A stretch of DNA of 64,000 nucleotides, from contig CAZAZP010000001.1 in NCBI GenBank assembly GCA_964489695.1, positions 1-64,000 of the forward strand, given 5' to 3'. This document shows, piece after piece, positions 8,552 to 17,373 of the stretch. The stretch comes from CAYUXU01 sp964489695. GTDB lineage: Bacteria; Bacillota_I; Bacilli_A; Erysipelotrichales; Erysipelotrichaceae. The notes beneath the pieces were generated by a model, which ran no database searches, had not been told where the DNA came from, and saw only the letters and a list, made by a program, of their open reading frames with translations. How positions within the stretch are numbered: position 1 is the first letter of the stretch; each line of letters begins with the position of its first letter. The position numbers and the translations under genes are program-made.

Positions 8552-8899
8552 ATGAGATTAGATTTAGTCCAAAAGGTGACTAAAAGTCAACTAAAAAGTG
8601 ATTTACCTTATTTTCGCCCCGGTGCTACGGTACGGGTCGATGTTAAGATTCAAGAAGGTAATAAATCCCGGATTCAAGCTTTTGAAGGGGTTGTAATTGC
8701 CCGCCAAGGCAGTGGCGTAGCAGAAACGATTACGGTTCGAAAGATGTCTTCCCAAATTGGTGTCGAACGGGTTTTCCCGCTTCATTCACCAATCGTTAAC
8801 CAGATTACAGTGCTACGACATGGTAAAGTTCGCCGCGCTAAATTATTTTACTTACGGAATCGCTCAGGTAAAGCTGCCCGAATTGCTGAGATTCGTTAA
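8552..8899 (+). CDS. rplS: Large ribosomal subunit protein bL19
   Basis: 50S protein at the interface with the small subunit. The 115-aa protein starts [15 protein letters not shown] and has the family core [13 protein letters not shown] and [19 protein letters not shown], ending at the usual length. The ATG at 8552 is preferred over one 30 bases upstream because GAAAGGAA lies before it and because the longer form would begin inside the leader RNA. It is transcribed from its own promoter through the leader and followed by a terminator. Confidence 0.96.
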   Translation: MRLDLVQKVTKSQLKSDLPYFRPGATVRVDVKIQEGNKSRIQAFEGVVIARQGSGVAETITVRKMSSQIGVERVFPLHSPIVNQITVLRHGKVRRAKLFYLRNRSGKAARIAEIR

Positions 8900-8902
8900 T
8901 CA

Positions 8903-8925
8903 AACCGAGTTAGCTCGGTTTTTTT
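8903..8925 (+). terminator. Intrinsic terminator after rplS
   Basis: AACCGAG (8903-8909) pairs with CTCGGTT (8914-8920) around a 4-base loop, followed by a T-run. lepB begins 12 bases later, so some read-through probably feeds it. Confidence 0.8.
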
Positions 8926-8937
8926 AAAAGGAGTAAT

Positions 8938-9483
8938 ATGAAGCAAAAAGGATTATCCCAACGATTAATTAAAGAAACTATTTCATTTTTGAAAATGGTG
9001 GTTATTAGTTTTATCGTGGTGAATGTGGTGACGACATTTTTTGTCAAGCCAGTTAAAGTATTAGGTGCTAGTATGTATCCAACTTTACATCACCAAGATC
9101 AAGGACTTTCTAGTGTAATCCAAAAAGCAGCGCAGGGGATTAAACGTTTTGATATTGTCGTGGTTTATTTACCTAGCGAAGAAAAATATATTGTTAAACG
9201 GGTGATTGGTTTACCGAATGAAACGATCAGCTTTATTGATGAGCAATTATATATTAATGAACAAGCCATCACTGAAGGTTTTTTAAATGAAACCTATGTG
9301 GCCACGACCAAGGCTGAACTAAATTATTTTACAAAGGATGTTACGGCTGTAACTTTAAAAAATAACGAATACTTTTTAATGGGGGATAATCGACCTTATT
9401 CTTTAGATTCTCGCTATTACGGACCATTTAAAGTTGATCAAATTATTAGTATTGGCTTATTTTGGCGCTTCCCCCTGCATTAA
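8938..9483 (+). CDS. lepB: Signal peptidase I
   Basis: Membrane serine protease that removes signal peptides from Sec and Tat substrates on the outer face of the membrane. The 181-aa protein has one N-terminal membrane segment (about residues 16-35), the catalytic serine in GASMYPTL (Ser45), the general-base lysine in VKRVIG (Lys87), and the C-terminal box GDNRPYSLDSRYYG. It is a single-span Gram-positive (Sip-type) enzyme. It sits between rplS and rbgA. The glucosaminidase and surface protein in this window are likely substrates. Confidence 0.95.
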   Translation: MKQKGLSQRLIKETISFLKMVVISFIVVNVVTTFFVKPVKVLGASMYPTLHHQDQGLSSVIQKAAQGIKRFDIVVVYLPSEEKYIVKRVIGLPNETISFIDEQLYINEQAITEGFLNETYVATTKAELNYFTKDVTAVTLKNNEYFLMGDNRPYSLDSRYYGPFKVDQIISIGLFWRFPLH

Positions 9484-9528
9484 CTTAACACAGAAATTTA
9501 GCTAGTTTTAATTTAGCCAGGAGGTCAA

Positions 9529-10383
9529 ATGACAAATCAAAATGTAAACATCAATTGGTTTCCTGGCCATATGACTAAAGCCCAACGTGAAATCGAACAA
9601 ATCTTACCGCAAGTTGATGTAATTATTGAGCTCCGTGATGCGCGGGCTGTTTTAGCTAGTGCAAATCCGTTATTACAGCGCTTAGCATCCCAAAAACCGC
9701 GCGTTATTATTCTAAGTAAAACTGATTTAGCTGATAGTAAGTGTGTTAAAAAATGGAGTAATGAACTAAACTCGGCTGAAAGCTTAGTTTTAGCTTTAAA
9801 TTTAACTAGTGGTGATTATCGATTAGCAATTATTGAGGCAGTTTTAAAAGTCATGGCCAAAAAACATGCTCGTTTAGCTCAAAAAGGGATTAACCCACGG
9901 GCTACGCGGGCTTTAGTGGTTGGTATCCCTAATGTGGGTAAGTCAACATTTATTAATACGATGCGCCAAAAAAAGATTATGCCGACTGCTAATACACCTG
10001 GAGTAACTCGGTATTTAAGATTAATCAAGGTTGATCCAACTTTGGAATTAATTGATTCACCGGGTTTATTGTGGCCTAAATTTTATGATTTAAAACAAGC
10101 TTACCATTTAGCTTTGATTGGTTCGATGAATGATCATATTTTACCTTTAACCGAGATTTTGACTTATGCTTTAGCTTATTTAAAGCATAATTATCCTCAA
10201 GTTCTAACAGAACATTTTTTTGCTTGTGATGATTATAGTCAATTAATCGAAATCGTGGGAAAACAAGCGGGTTATTATTTAGCCCAACAACAAATCGATG
10301 AAAAAAGATGTCAAATTCATTTATTGAAGCTACTCCGCAGTAACCAAGTACAAGTCTGTTGGGATCAGCCTGATGGAAAATAA
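9529..10383 (+). CDS. rbgA: Ribosome biogenesis GTPase RbgA (YlqF)
   Basis: Circularly permuted GTPase needed for late assembly of the 50S subunit. The 284-aa protein opens INWFPGHMTKAQREI. It has its G motifs in permuted order: LSKTDL (G4, near residue 64) before GIPNVGKST (G1, near 138), then DSPG (G3). A C-terminal helical domain follows. AGGAGG precedes the ATG. It overlaps rnhB by 11 bases, and rplS-ylqF-rnhB adjacency is conserved in Bacillus. Confidence 0.95.
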   Translation: MTNQNVNINWFPGHMTKAQREIEQILPQVDVIIELRDARAVLASANPLLQRLASQKPRVIILSKTDLADSKCVKKWSNELNSAESLVLALNLTSGDYRLAIIEAVLKVMAKKHARLAQKGINPRATRALVVGIPNVGKSTFINTMRQKKIMPTANTPGVTRYLRLIKVDPTLELIDSPGLLWPKFYDLKQAYHLALIGSMNDHILPLTEILTYALAYLKHNYPQVLTEHFFACDDYSQLIEIVGKQAGYYLAQQQIDEKRCQIHLLKLLRSNQVQVCWDQPDGK

Positions 10384-10972
10384 GTACGAAACAGTGGCTT
10401 GGGCCAAAAATAAACTGGTGGGCGGAATTGATGAAGCAGGTCGGGGTCCATTAGCTGGACCTTTGGTGGTGTCGGGCGTTATTTTACCCGTAAATTTTAT
10501 TCATGATCAAATTAATGATTCCAAACAACTAAGTTTAAAAAAGCGGCTTACTTTATTTCCGTTGATTATGCAAACAGCACTTCAAGTTGAAATTGAAGTT
10601 ATTCCAGCGCAGTTGATTGATGAGTTGAATATTTATCAAGCTACTAAAAAAGCGATGACAGAAATCGCTTTAAAGTTAGCTAGTCCCTTGATTTTAACGG
10701 ATGCGATGCCAATAAACTTACCAGCTAAAAGTGTTATTAGTCTGATTAAAGGTGATCAACAAAGTATTTCGATTGCTGCGGCGAGCATTGTGGCTAAAGT
10801 TACCCGTGATTATTTAATGGAATATTACCATCTTCTTTATCCAGCATATAATTTTAAACAGCATAAAGGCTATCCTACAGCTGAGCATTTAGCCAACTTA
10901 CAAACATATAGCTACTGCCCAATTCACCGCTTATCTTTTCGACCAGTGGCGCAACTTAGTTTATTTAAATAG
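10373..10972 (+). CDS. rnhB: Ribonuclease HII
   Basis: Cleaves RNA in RNA/DNA hybrids and starts removal of ribonucleotides misincorporated into DNA. The 199-aa protein carries GIDEAGRGPLAGPL at its start (first two catalytic acidic residues), a further aspartate in LILTDA and the AAASIVAKVTRD block. The ATG lies within the end of rbgA. It is convergent with the minus-strand gene that ends 14 bases further on; I see no hairpin terminator in that gap. Confidence 0.95.
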   Translation: MENKYETVAWAKNKLVGGIDEAGRGPLAGPLVVSGVILPVNFIHDQINDSKQLSLKKRLTLFPLIMQTALQVEIEVIPAQLIDELNIYQATKKAMTEIALKLASPLILTDAMPINLPAKSVISLIKGDQQSISIAAASIVAKVTRDYLMEYYHLLYPAYNFKQHKGYPTAEHLANLQTYSYCPIHRLSFRPVAQLSLFK

Positions 10973-10986
10973 CAATTTCTAGTTGA

Positions 10987-12165
10987 TTATTCGGAAGAAT
11001 AATTATCAAAATAGCCTTGAATTAAGACAACGGGTGTGCCTTTATCGCCACTGCCACTAATTAAGTCACTTAAACTACAGACTAAATCAGCGATTTGACG
11101 GGGAGTAGTACCCTCAGTCATTTCTAAGTCGGGGTTTTGTGCTTTTTCTTTAATTGAAGCAACTAGGGCTTGATTTAATTGTTCACCCTTTAGGTCTTGA
11201 TAAAGATTGTCTGCTAAATACTTAATTTTTAGTTCGTGGGGTTGACCTTTTAAGCCACTAGTAAAAGCAATGGCACTGACTGGATCAGCTAGTTCCCAAA
11301 TTTTGCCAATCGGGTCTTTAAAAGCACCATCACCAAATACGACGACTTCCAGCTTTTTCTTCGTTAAGTCAAATAAGCGGGCTTGTAAGTCATTAACAAA
11401 TTGTTGGCAATCACGTGGGAAAAGCTTAATCCGGGTTTCACTGGCTTTATTTGAACCTAATAAACCATATTCGGGATTATAACCACTGTTAGCAATTGGT
11501 GCCGTCAAAATATCGTCTAAGCCATAAACCAGGGTATTTGGTTGGCTTTTAAGTTTTTGTTTGGTTAATAAACGGCTATGAATATCCGCAACAATTACTT
11601 GATTGGTATAATTTAAAATATACGTGGGATCATTAGAAAAGATAATTTCAATATTAGCACCTAACGATTTATAAAATTCAATATAATCGATGCCAGTAAA
11701 AAGATGTTTGGTTTCATAACCAAAGATGGCACGAAACTCAGCTTCGGTAAATGAATTAAGGTAAGGGTTAATTTTCTTTTCAATTAAAACTTGTTCACTA
11801 ATAAATTGATTACCAACTTCATCATGGGGATAACTTAATTGGACATAAACTTTTTTACTGCCTATGGCAATGCCTTTTAATAATAAAGAAAACCGATTTC
11901 GGCTTAAGATCGGGAAAACGACCCCGACGGCTGAACCAGCAAATTTAGCTTGTACATCTTGGGCAATATCATCAATTGAGGCGTAATTACCTTGGGTGCG
12001 AGCCACTAAAGCTTCGGTCACACTAATAATATCGCGGTCATGCAACGTTAATTGATGATGTTGGGTCGTCTTTAAAATATAATCAGCCACGATACTAATA
12101 AGGTCATCGCCAGTTTTTAAAATCGGTAAACGAATTCCGAAAGCTTGAGTTCCAATTAAACGCAT
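10987..12165 (-). CDS. Coenzyme F420-0:L-glutamate ligase-like protein
   Basis: The 392-aa protein resembles the CofE/FbiB-type ligase family that adds glutamate to coenzyme F420. I base this on the start (MRLIGTQAFGIRLPIL), TEALVARTQGNY, VVFPILSRNRFSLLLKGIA and YGDG-like VFGDGAFKDPIGKIWELADP. Many Firmicutes that lack F420 carry this family; its role there is unknown, and I see no F420 gene here. The start at 12165 has GAGGTGG before it and the family N-terminus; a longer in-frame form from 12192 would run through its own promoter. It is the only minus-strand gene in a 24-kb plus-strand run and diverges from dprA. A different amide ligase or redox role is possible. Confidence 0.8.
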   Translation of the reverse strand: MRLIGTQAFGIRLPILKTGDDLISIVADYILKTTQHHQLTLHDRDIISVTEALVARTQGNYASIDDIAQDVQAKFAGSAVGVVFPILSRNRFSLLLKGIAIGSKKVYVQLSYPHDEVGNQFISEQVLIEKKINPYLNSFTEAEFRAIFGYETKHLFTGIDYIEFYKSLGANIEIIFSNDPTYILNYTNQVIVADIHSRLLTKQKLKSQPNTLVYGLDDILTAPIANSGYNPEYGLLGSNKASETRIKLFPRDCQQFVNDLQARLFDLTKKKLEVVVFGDGAFKDPIGKIWELADPVSAIAFTSGLKGQPHELKIKYLADNLYQDLKGEQLNQALVASIKEKAQNPDLEMTEGTTPRQIADLVCSLSDLISGSGDKGTPVVLIQGYFDNYSSE

Positions 12166-12183
12166 AAGCCACCTCACATAGTG

Positions 12184-12213
12184 ATTATACATAAAAGCTT
12201 AACAATCGCGCAA
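12184..12213 (-). promoter_or_regulatory. Promoter of the CofE-like gene
   Basis: On the minus strand TTGCGC (12208-12213), 18 bases, then TATAAT (12184-12189), 18 bases before the start codon. It overlaps the upstream GTG that could otherwise start dprA. Confidence 0.5.
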
Positions 12214-12252
12214 GAAGTTAGGAAAAGATTTGTTTGGACTGAATATATACGT

Positions 12253-12981
12253 ATGCACCAACAACAATTATTAGCCTATGCGCTCAAATATCAAGGTAAT
12301 TATTTTAAAATTAAACAAGCTCTGCTGAAACAAGAAAGTTATCAGTCAATTTCGACTAAGTTAAATTATGTTACGATATTGGATAGTAGTTATCCTACTA
12401 GTTTAAAACAACTAGCTCAACCACCATGGGTGATTTTTTATCGGGGTAATCTAGCTTTATTATCAAAACCCGCTTGTAGTGTGATTGGTAGTCGCCAGCC
12501 TCATCCTTATGGAGTTAAGATGACCAGTTTAATTACTAACGAGTTACTGATAAATTATGTCATCGTGAGTGGGATGGCGAAAGGGATTGATCAAGTGGCG
12601 CACCAAACAGCTTTAAAAAATGGTCAGACAATTGCGGTTTTAGGTTCGGGCATTGATTATGTGTATCCAGCTAGCAATCAATCTTTATATGAAAAGTTAT
12701 GTCAAACGCAATTAGTGCTGAGTGAATATCCTGGGTCAACAATTCCCAAGCGCTATTACTTTTTAGCCCGTAATCGGCTTATTGCAGCCTTAGGTGAATT
12801 TTTGGTGGTGACGCAAGCGACCTTAAAAAGTGGGACGTTTAAGACGGTGGAATATGCTTTAGAATTAGGGAAAGAAATCTATACGATTCCCTATAATTTA
12901 GATATTCCAGCGGGGGCAGGATGTAACGAATTATTAAATAATGGCGCAACCTGTTGGGTAATGAAAGATGAATATATTTGA
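12253..12981 (+). CDS. dprA: DNA-processing protein DprA
   Basis: Binds incoming single-stranded DNA and loads RecA during transformation; also widespread in bacteria not known to be competent. The protein is essentially the Rossmann-like DprA domain: SVIGSRQPHPYG, VSGMAKGIDQVAHQTAL, AVLGSGIDYVYP, and LSEYPGSTIPKRYYFLARNRLIA. No C-terminal winged helix follows, so at 242 aa it is a short form. The start is uncertain: ATG 12253 has a weak ribosome-binding site, while GTG 12181 would add 24 residues but lacks one and overlaps a minus-strand promoter. It precedes topA as in Bacillus. Confidence 0.9.
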   Translation: MHQQQLLAYALKYQGNYFKIKQALLKQESYQSISTKLNYVTILDSSYPTSLKQLAQPPWVIFYRGNLALLSKPACSVIGSRQPHPYGVKMTSLITNELLINYVIVSGMAKGIDQVAHQTALKNGQTIAVLGSGIDYVYPASNQSLYEKLCQTQLVLSEYPGSTIPKRYYFLARNRLIAALGEFLVVTQATLKSGTFKTVEYALELGKEIYTIPYNLDIPAGAGCNELLNNGATCWVMKDEYI

Positions 12982-13006
12982 CAAACTAGTCATTAGCTTT
13001 AATAAT
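12978..13006 (+). promoter_or_regulatory. topA promoter
   Basis: TTGACA (12978-12983, overlapping the dprA stop codon), 17-base spacer, AATAAT (13001-13006). It lies 23 bases before the topA start. Confidence 0.65.
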
Positions 13007-13028
13007 AAGAGGGAAATTGGGGGAAATT

Positions 13029-15044
13029 ATGAAAAAAGTAGTTATTGTGGAGTCACCAACTAAAACCAAAAGTATTGCGCGCTATTTAGGCGATGATTTT
13101 GTCGTGGTCTCTAGTAAAGGCCATATTCGCGATTTAGCCAAAAGTGGTCCCGATCGGTTAGGAATCGATATAGAAAATGGTTTTACCCCTAAATATGTAG
13201 TAAGCAAAGATAAAAAAGATGTGGTCAAGAGTTTAAAACAAACTGTGAAAAATTCAGAGATGGTTTATTTAGCGACTGACCCGGATCGCGAGGGTGAAGC
13301 AATTTCTTGGCATTTAGCTCAAGAATTAGGTTTGGACTTAACGGCGGAAAATCGAGTGGTTTTTAATGAAATTACTAAAAATGCGGTAACTAAAGCTTTT
13401 AACCAACCGCGTACGATTGATTTAGCCTTAGTCAGTTCCCAAGAAACGCGGCGAATGTTAGATCGAATCATTGGTTTTAAATTATCTCGTTTATTACAAA
13501 CAAAAATTAAAAGTAAATCTGCTGGTCGGGTCCAATCGGTAGCTTTAAAGCTGATTGTGGAAAAAGAAGCAGAAATTGCGGCTTTTGTGATTGAAGAGTA
13601 TTGGACAGTTCATGCTGATTTTGAGTTAAATCAAGTCGCAGTTACCGCTGAATTAACTAAAATCGCGCAGGAAAAACCACCGGTTTTAACATCAGCGGAT
13701 ACAGAAAAAATTATTGCGGAAACTAAAGCACCGTTTTTAGTGACGGATATTAATGAAACCGTCAAAAAACGCCAACCACGGTTAGTTTTTACCACTTCAA
13801 CTTTACAACAAGAAGCCGCCACGAAATTAGGCTTTAGTGCCAAGAAAACAATGATGTTAGCCCAAAAACTGTACGAAGGTAAAACGATTGAAAATGCTTT
13901 AGTTGGGTTAATCACTTATATGCGAACCGATTCAACCCGTTTAAGTCAAGAATTTGTCCAAGATGCCTTTAATTGTATTGAAATGGTGCATGGGGCGGAT
14001 TATCGCGGGGTATATCGCGTTAAAGCGGAAAAAGGGACCCAAGATGCTCACGAAGGGATTCGTCCAACCAATTTAGAATATCAACCAGAGAAGATTAAAC
14101 AATTTTTAGCCGCTGATGAATATAAACTATATCGTTTAATTTATAATCGAGCCTTAGCTTCGTTAATGGCACCAGCCCAAGTACGTAACCAAGCGATTAC
14201 CTTTACGCAAGCTGATTATGACTTTGTGGCTCGTGGTAATGAAATAGTCTTTGCGGGTTATTTAAAAGTTTATGGTGATTATGAGTCAAATAAAGCTGAG
14301 ATACTTCCAGATTTCTTATTAGATCACCAATACACTGCCAACCAAGTTTATGGGAAACAACACTTTACGGAACCACCACTGCGCTACAGTGAAGCTCGAC
14401 TTATAAAGACTTTAGAAGAGTTGGGGATTGGTCGTCCCAGTACCTACGCCTCAATTATTGAGATGATTCAAAAACGGGCATATGTCAGTTTGGAAAAGAG
14501 TAGTGAAGGTAGTCGCACGAAGGTGTTTGTTCCAACTGAGAAGGGGATTTTAACCAACACTGAATTGGCTAAATACTTTTCGAGTATTATTAACGTTAAA
14601 TATACTGCGGCGATGGAAGATGAACTCGACCAAATCGCCGAAAATCAATTATCTAATGTGCAGTTACTAACTGAATTTTATCATCAGTTTGAACCATTAG
14701 TTGATTATGCCTATGAAAAAATGGAAAAAGTTGAACCAGTTAAAATTGGTAAAGCTTGTCCACTTTGTGGTCATGATTTGGTTATCCGCGAAGGTCGTTA
14801 CGGTAAGTTTATCTCTTGTAGTGCATATCCAACTTGTAAGTATACCCGCGCGCTTGATGAAGAGAAAAAAGCCGCGGATAAAGGTGAATTATTGGAAGAA
14901 TTATGCCCAGAATGTGGTTCACCATTAATTAAGCGTAAAAGCCGCTATGGAACTTACTTTATCGGCTGTAGTAATTTCCCTAAGTGTCGTTATATCAAAA
15001 AAGAACCAAAAGAACCAAAGAAAAAAGCTGATGCTGAAAGTTAA
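13029..15044 (+). CDS. topA: DNA topoisomerase I
   Basis: Type IA topoisomerase that relaxes negative supercoils through a 5'-phosphotyrosine intermediate. The 671-aa protein has the TOPRIM domain (KKVVIVESPTKTKSI at the start, TDPDREGEAISWHL near residue 87), the active-site tyrosine in GLITYMRTDSTR (Tyr297), and two C-terminal C4 zinc-finger modules (CPLCG and CPECG, about residues 578 and 627) ending in a Lys-rich tail. The ATG at 13029 with a GGGGGA site is preferred over TTG at 13017. The last 14 bases overlap trmFO. Confidence 0.97.
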   Translation: MKKVVIVESPTKTKSIARYLGDDFVVVSSKGHIRDLAKSGPDRLGIDIENGFTPKYVVSKDKKDVVKSLKQTVKNSEMVYLATDPDREGEAISWHLAQELGLDLTAENRVVFNEITKNAVTKAFNQPRTIDLALVSSQETRRMLDRIIGFKLSRLLQTKIKSKSAGRVQSVALKLIVEKEAEIAAFVIEEYWTVHADFELNQVAVTAELTKIAQEKPPVLTSADTEKIIAETKAPFLVTDINETVKKRQPRLVFTTSTLQQEAATKLGFSAKKTMMLAQKLYEGKTIENALVGLITYMRTDSTRLSQEFVQDAFNCIEMVHGADYRGVYRVKAEKGTQDAHEGIRPTNLEYQPEKIKQFLAADEYKLYRLIYNRALASLMAPAQVRNQAITFTQADYDFVARGNEIVFAGYLKVYGDYESNKAEILPDFLLDHQYTANQVYGKQHFTEPPLRYSEARLIKTLEELGIGRPSTYASIIEMIQKRAYVSLEKSSEGSRTKVFVPTEKGILTNTELAKYFSSIINVKYTAAMEDELDQIAENQLSNVQLLTEFYHQFEPLVDYAYEKMEKVEPVKIGKACPLCGHDLVIREGRYGKFISCSAYPTCKYTRALDEEKKAADKGELLEELCPECGSPLIKRKSRYGTYFIGCSNFPKCRYIKKEPKEPKKKADAES

Positions 15045-16335
15045 TGTCATTGGAGCTGGTTTAGCAGGTGTTGAAGCTACTTATCAGTTAGTTAAGCGAA
15101 GTATCGCGGTTGATCTTTATGAGATGCGACCAGAAAAATCAACTGCTGCCCATGAAACTGGTTTATTCGCGGAGTTAGTTTGCTCCAATTCGTTACGTTC
15201 CGCTGATCCACTAGTCGCTGTTGGCTTATTGAAAGCGGAAATGAAAACCCTTGATAGTTTAGTGATTAAAACTGCTGAAGCTACCGCGGTACCAGCAGGT
15301 AGCGCTTTAGCAGTTGATCGGGAGCTATTTGCGCAAAGTATTACTGACTTTTTAACTAAACATCCGTTAGTTAATATAATTACTAAAGAGGTAACCACTC
15401 TACCAAGTGGCTACACAATTTTATGTACTGGGCCATTAACAAGCCCAAGTCTAGCAGATACTTTAAGCAATCAATTTGGAGATCGACAACTTTCATTTTA
15501 TGATGCAATTGCTCCAATTATTAGTAAAGATTCAATTGATTTTTCGCGGGCTTATTATAAATCTCGTTATGATAAAGGTAGTGCTGATTATATTAATTGT
15601 CCTTTTACCCAAACTGAATTTCAAAAGTTTTATCAAGCTTTAATTCAGGCGGAACAAGTAACTCTAAAAGATTTTGAAACCAAGAAATTTTTTGAAGGTT
15701 GTTTACCGGTGGAAGAATTAGCCAAACGGGGTGAACGAACCTTAGTTTTTGGCCCAATGAAACCAGTCGGTTTAGGAATTGGGGAAAATCGACCTTATGC
15801 GGTCGTGCAATTACGTCAAGATAATGTCGCGGATAAGCTGTATAATTTAGTTGGTTTTCAAACTAACTTGACTTATGGTGCCCAAAAGGAAGTCTTCCGC
15901 TTAATCCCAGGCTTAGGTCAAGCGGAGTTTGTACGTTATGGGGCGATGCATCGCAATACCTACTTAAAAGCACCCGCGTTAGTGAACCGATATTATCAAG
16001 TCATCAAACAACCTGAATTATTCATTGCGGGTCAATTAATTGGGGTAGAAGGGTATGTTGAAAGTGCCAGTAGTGGCCTTTTAGCAGCGTTAAATTTAAG
16101 TCAAATCTTAAAACAAAAGCCATTACCTGAATATACTAACACCAGTGTTATCACAGCCTTAGCTTATTATATTAGTCACGCTGCTAGTGATAATTTTCAA
16201 CCAATGAAAGCAAATTTTGGGATTGTGGCGACGCCCGCTGGTTTAAATAAACAAGATAAGAAGGCTTATTTTGTCCAACAATCAAAGGATACGATTACTT
16301 TTTTGCAGGAAAACTACGATGGATCAACAATTTGA
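15031..16335 (+). CDS. trmFO: Methylenetetrahydrofolate-tRNA-(uracil-5-)-methyltransferase TrmFO
   Basis: Folate- and FAD-dependent enzyme making ribothymidine at position 54 of tRNA, typical of Gram-positive bacteria. The 434-aa protein begins with the FAD-binding VNVIGAGLAGVEA and contains YEMRPEKSTAAHETG, ELVCSNSLR and GQLIGVEGYVES. The ATG at 15031 lies inside the end of topA; a longer in-frame extension would be out-of-frame topA sequence and not protein-like. It overlaps xerC by 17 bases. The topA-trmFO-xerC order matches Bacillus (topA-trmFO-codV). Confidence 0.96.
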   Translation: MLKVNVIGAGLAGVEATYQLVKRSIAVDLYEMRPEKSTAAHETGLFAELVCSNSLRSADPLVAVGLLKAEMKTLDSLVIKTAEATAVPAGSALAVDRELFAQSITDFLTKHPLVNIITKEVTTLPSGYTILCTGPLTSPSLADTLSNQFGDRQLSFYDAIAPIISKDSIDFSRAYYKSRYDKGSADYINCPFTQTEFQKFYQALIQAEQVTLKDFETKKFFEGCLPVEELAKRGERTLVFGPMKPVGLGIGENRPYAVVQLRQDNVADKLYNLVGFQTNLTYGAQKEVFRLIPGLGQAEFVRYGAMHRNTYLKAPALVNRYYQVIKQPELFIAGQLIGVEGYVESASSGLLAALNLSQILKQKPLPEYTNTSVITALAYYISHAASDNFQPMKANFGIVATPAGLNKQDKKAYFVQQSKDTITFLQENYDGSTI

Positions 16336-17230
16336 AGCTTATTTAACTTATTTAAGAAATAATCTGACCGATTCAGAGCACACTTATCAAGCTTATAAAC
16401 GGGATATTGAACGTTTTATTAGTTTTTTAAAAGAACAAGCTATTACTGATTTTAGTCAAGTTGATCGAATTGTGGTTAATAATTATTTTGTTTTCTTACG
16501 CTTTGGTCAAACGACTAATAATTTAAGTAATACTTCATTAGCGCGTAACTTTTCTGCTTTAAGATCTTTGTATTATTATTTAATTGAATTTCATCAGTTT
16601 TCAAATAATCCTTTTGTGGGTGTCAAAACTGGTAAATCGACCCGTAATTTGCCTGAGTTTTTGTTTTATAACGAAATTGAGCTTTTATTTGAAGCAATTG
16701 AGACCAGTGATGATTTAGGTTTACGGAATCGAGCGATGTTTGAATTAATGTATGCCAGTGGCTTACGGGTCAGTGAATTAATTAATTTGAAGCTTAAACA
16801 ATTGGATCTAATTGCTCGGACGGTTTTGGTTTTGGGGAAAGGCCAAAAAGAACGGATGGTACCATTTCATCAAGAGGCACTATATTGGTTAAAGGCCTAT
16901 CTGGCGGTTCGGGCTAACTTAACTAGTGAAAATGAGATCTTATTTGTTAATGCACAAGGGAAACCACTTACTAGTCGTGGGATTCAATATATTTTAAACC
17001 AAATTGTCTTAAAAGCGGGCTTAAATATGCAAGTTCATCCGCATATGTTACGTCATTCATTTGCGACGCATTTACTTGATAATGGAGCGGATTTACGGAT
17101 CATTCAAGAGTTGTTAGGCCATGCGAATATCGCGACTACCCAGATTTATACCCATGTCAGCGTTGATACGTTAACTAGCGCGTATAAAAAAGCTCATCCC
17201 CGAGCAAAATTGAGTCAGAATATTGAATAA
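16319..17230 (+). CDS. xerC: Tyrosine recombinase XerC
   Basis: Site-specific recombinase that, with XerD, resolves chromosome dimers at dif. The 303-aa protein has an N-terminal SAM-like DNA-binding domain (1-90) and a catalytic domain with Arg in YASGLRVSEL, Lys in LGKGQKERMVPF, HMLRHSFATHLL, the second His in LLGHANI, and Tyr277 in TQIYTHV. The position after trmFO corresponds to CodV/XerC of Bacillus. The ATG at 16319 has AGGAAA upstream. The downstream clpQ-clpY-codY genes of Bacillus are absent, and the rpsB promoter overlaps the 3' end. I see no dif site nearby. Confidence 0.92.
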   Translation: MDQQFEAYLTYLRNNLTDSEHTYQAYKRDIERFISFLKEQAITDFSQVDRIVVNNYFVFLRFGQTTNNLSNTSLARNFSALRSLYYYLIEFHQFSNNPFVGVKTGKSTRNLPEFLFYNEIELLFEAIETSDDLGLRNRAMFELMYASGLRVSELINLKLKQLDLIARTVLVLGKGQKERMVPFHQEALYWLKAYLAVRANLTSENEILFVNAQGKPLTSRGIQYILNQIVLKAGLNMQVHPHMLRHSFATHLLDNGADLRIIQELLGHANIATTQIYTHVSVDTLTSAYKKAHPRAKLSQNIE

Positions 17231-17251
17231 ATCAAGTAGATATGCTATATT
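17223..17251 (+). promoter_or_regulatory. rpsB promoter
   Basis: TTGAAT (17223-17228, overlapping the xerC stop region), 17-base spacer ending TGC, then TATATT (17246-17251). Confidence 0.75.
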
Positions 17252-17257
17252 ACTAGA

Positions 17258-17373
17258 TGGTGTTGAACCCAACACACGTCACACACTATGGATTCAATGT
17301 TCCGTGCTAATCTTTTGATTAGTTAACATTGCAGCGAAATAGTGGCGGCTAAACGGAGAAAGGAAATTTTTAT
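17258..17373 (+). promoter_or_regulatory. rpsB leader with nested RNA structure
   Basis: A 5' hairpin GTGTTG (17260-17265)/CAACAC (17270-17275) is followed by three nested helices. CACTAT (17284-17289) pairs with ATAGTG (17339-17344), CAATGTT (17295-17301) with AACATTG (17325-17331), and CTAATC (17307-17312) with GATTAG (17317-17322) around TTTT. All pairs are Watson-Crick. The length and position fit a ribosomal-protein autoregulatory leader, probably sensing S2; that function is inferred. Confidence 0.65.

Noticed and set aside
14701..14928. Plus-strand frame inside the topA zinc-finger region
   Set aside because: Out of frame with topA and without a start signal; topA is intact through this part.
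16319..17230. XerC as an integrase of a mobile element
   Set aside because: Its place after topA-trmFO and its standard length match the housekeeping recombinase; no attachment sites or phage genes lie nearby.
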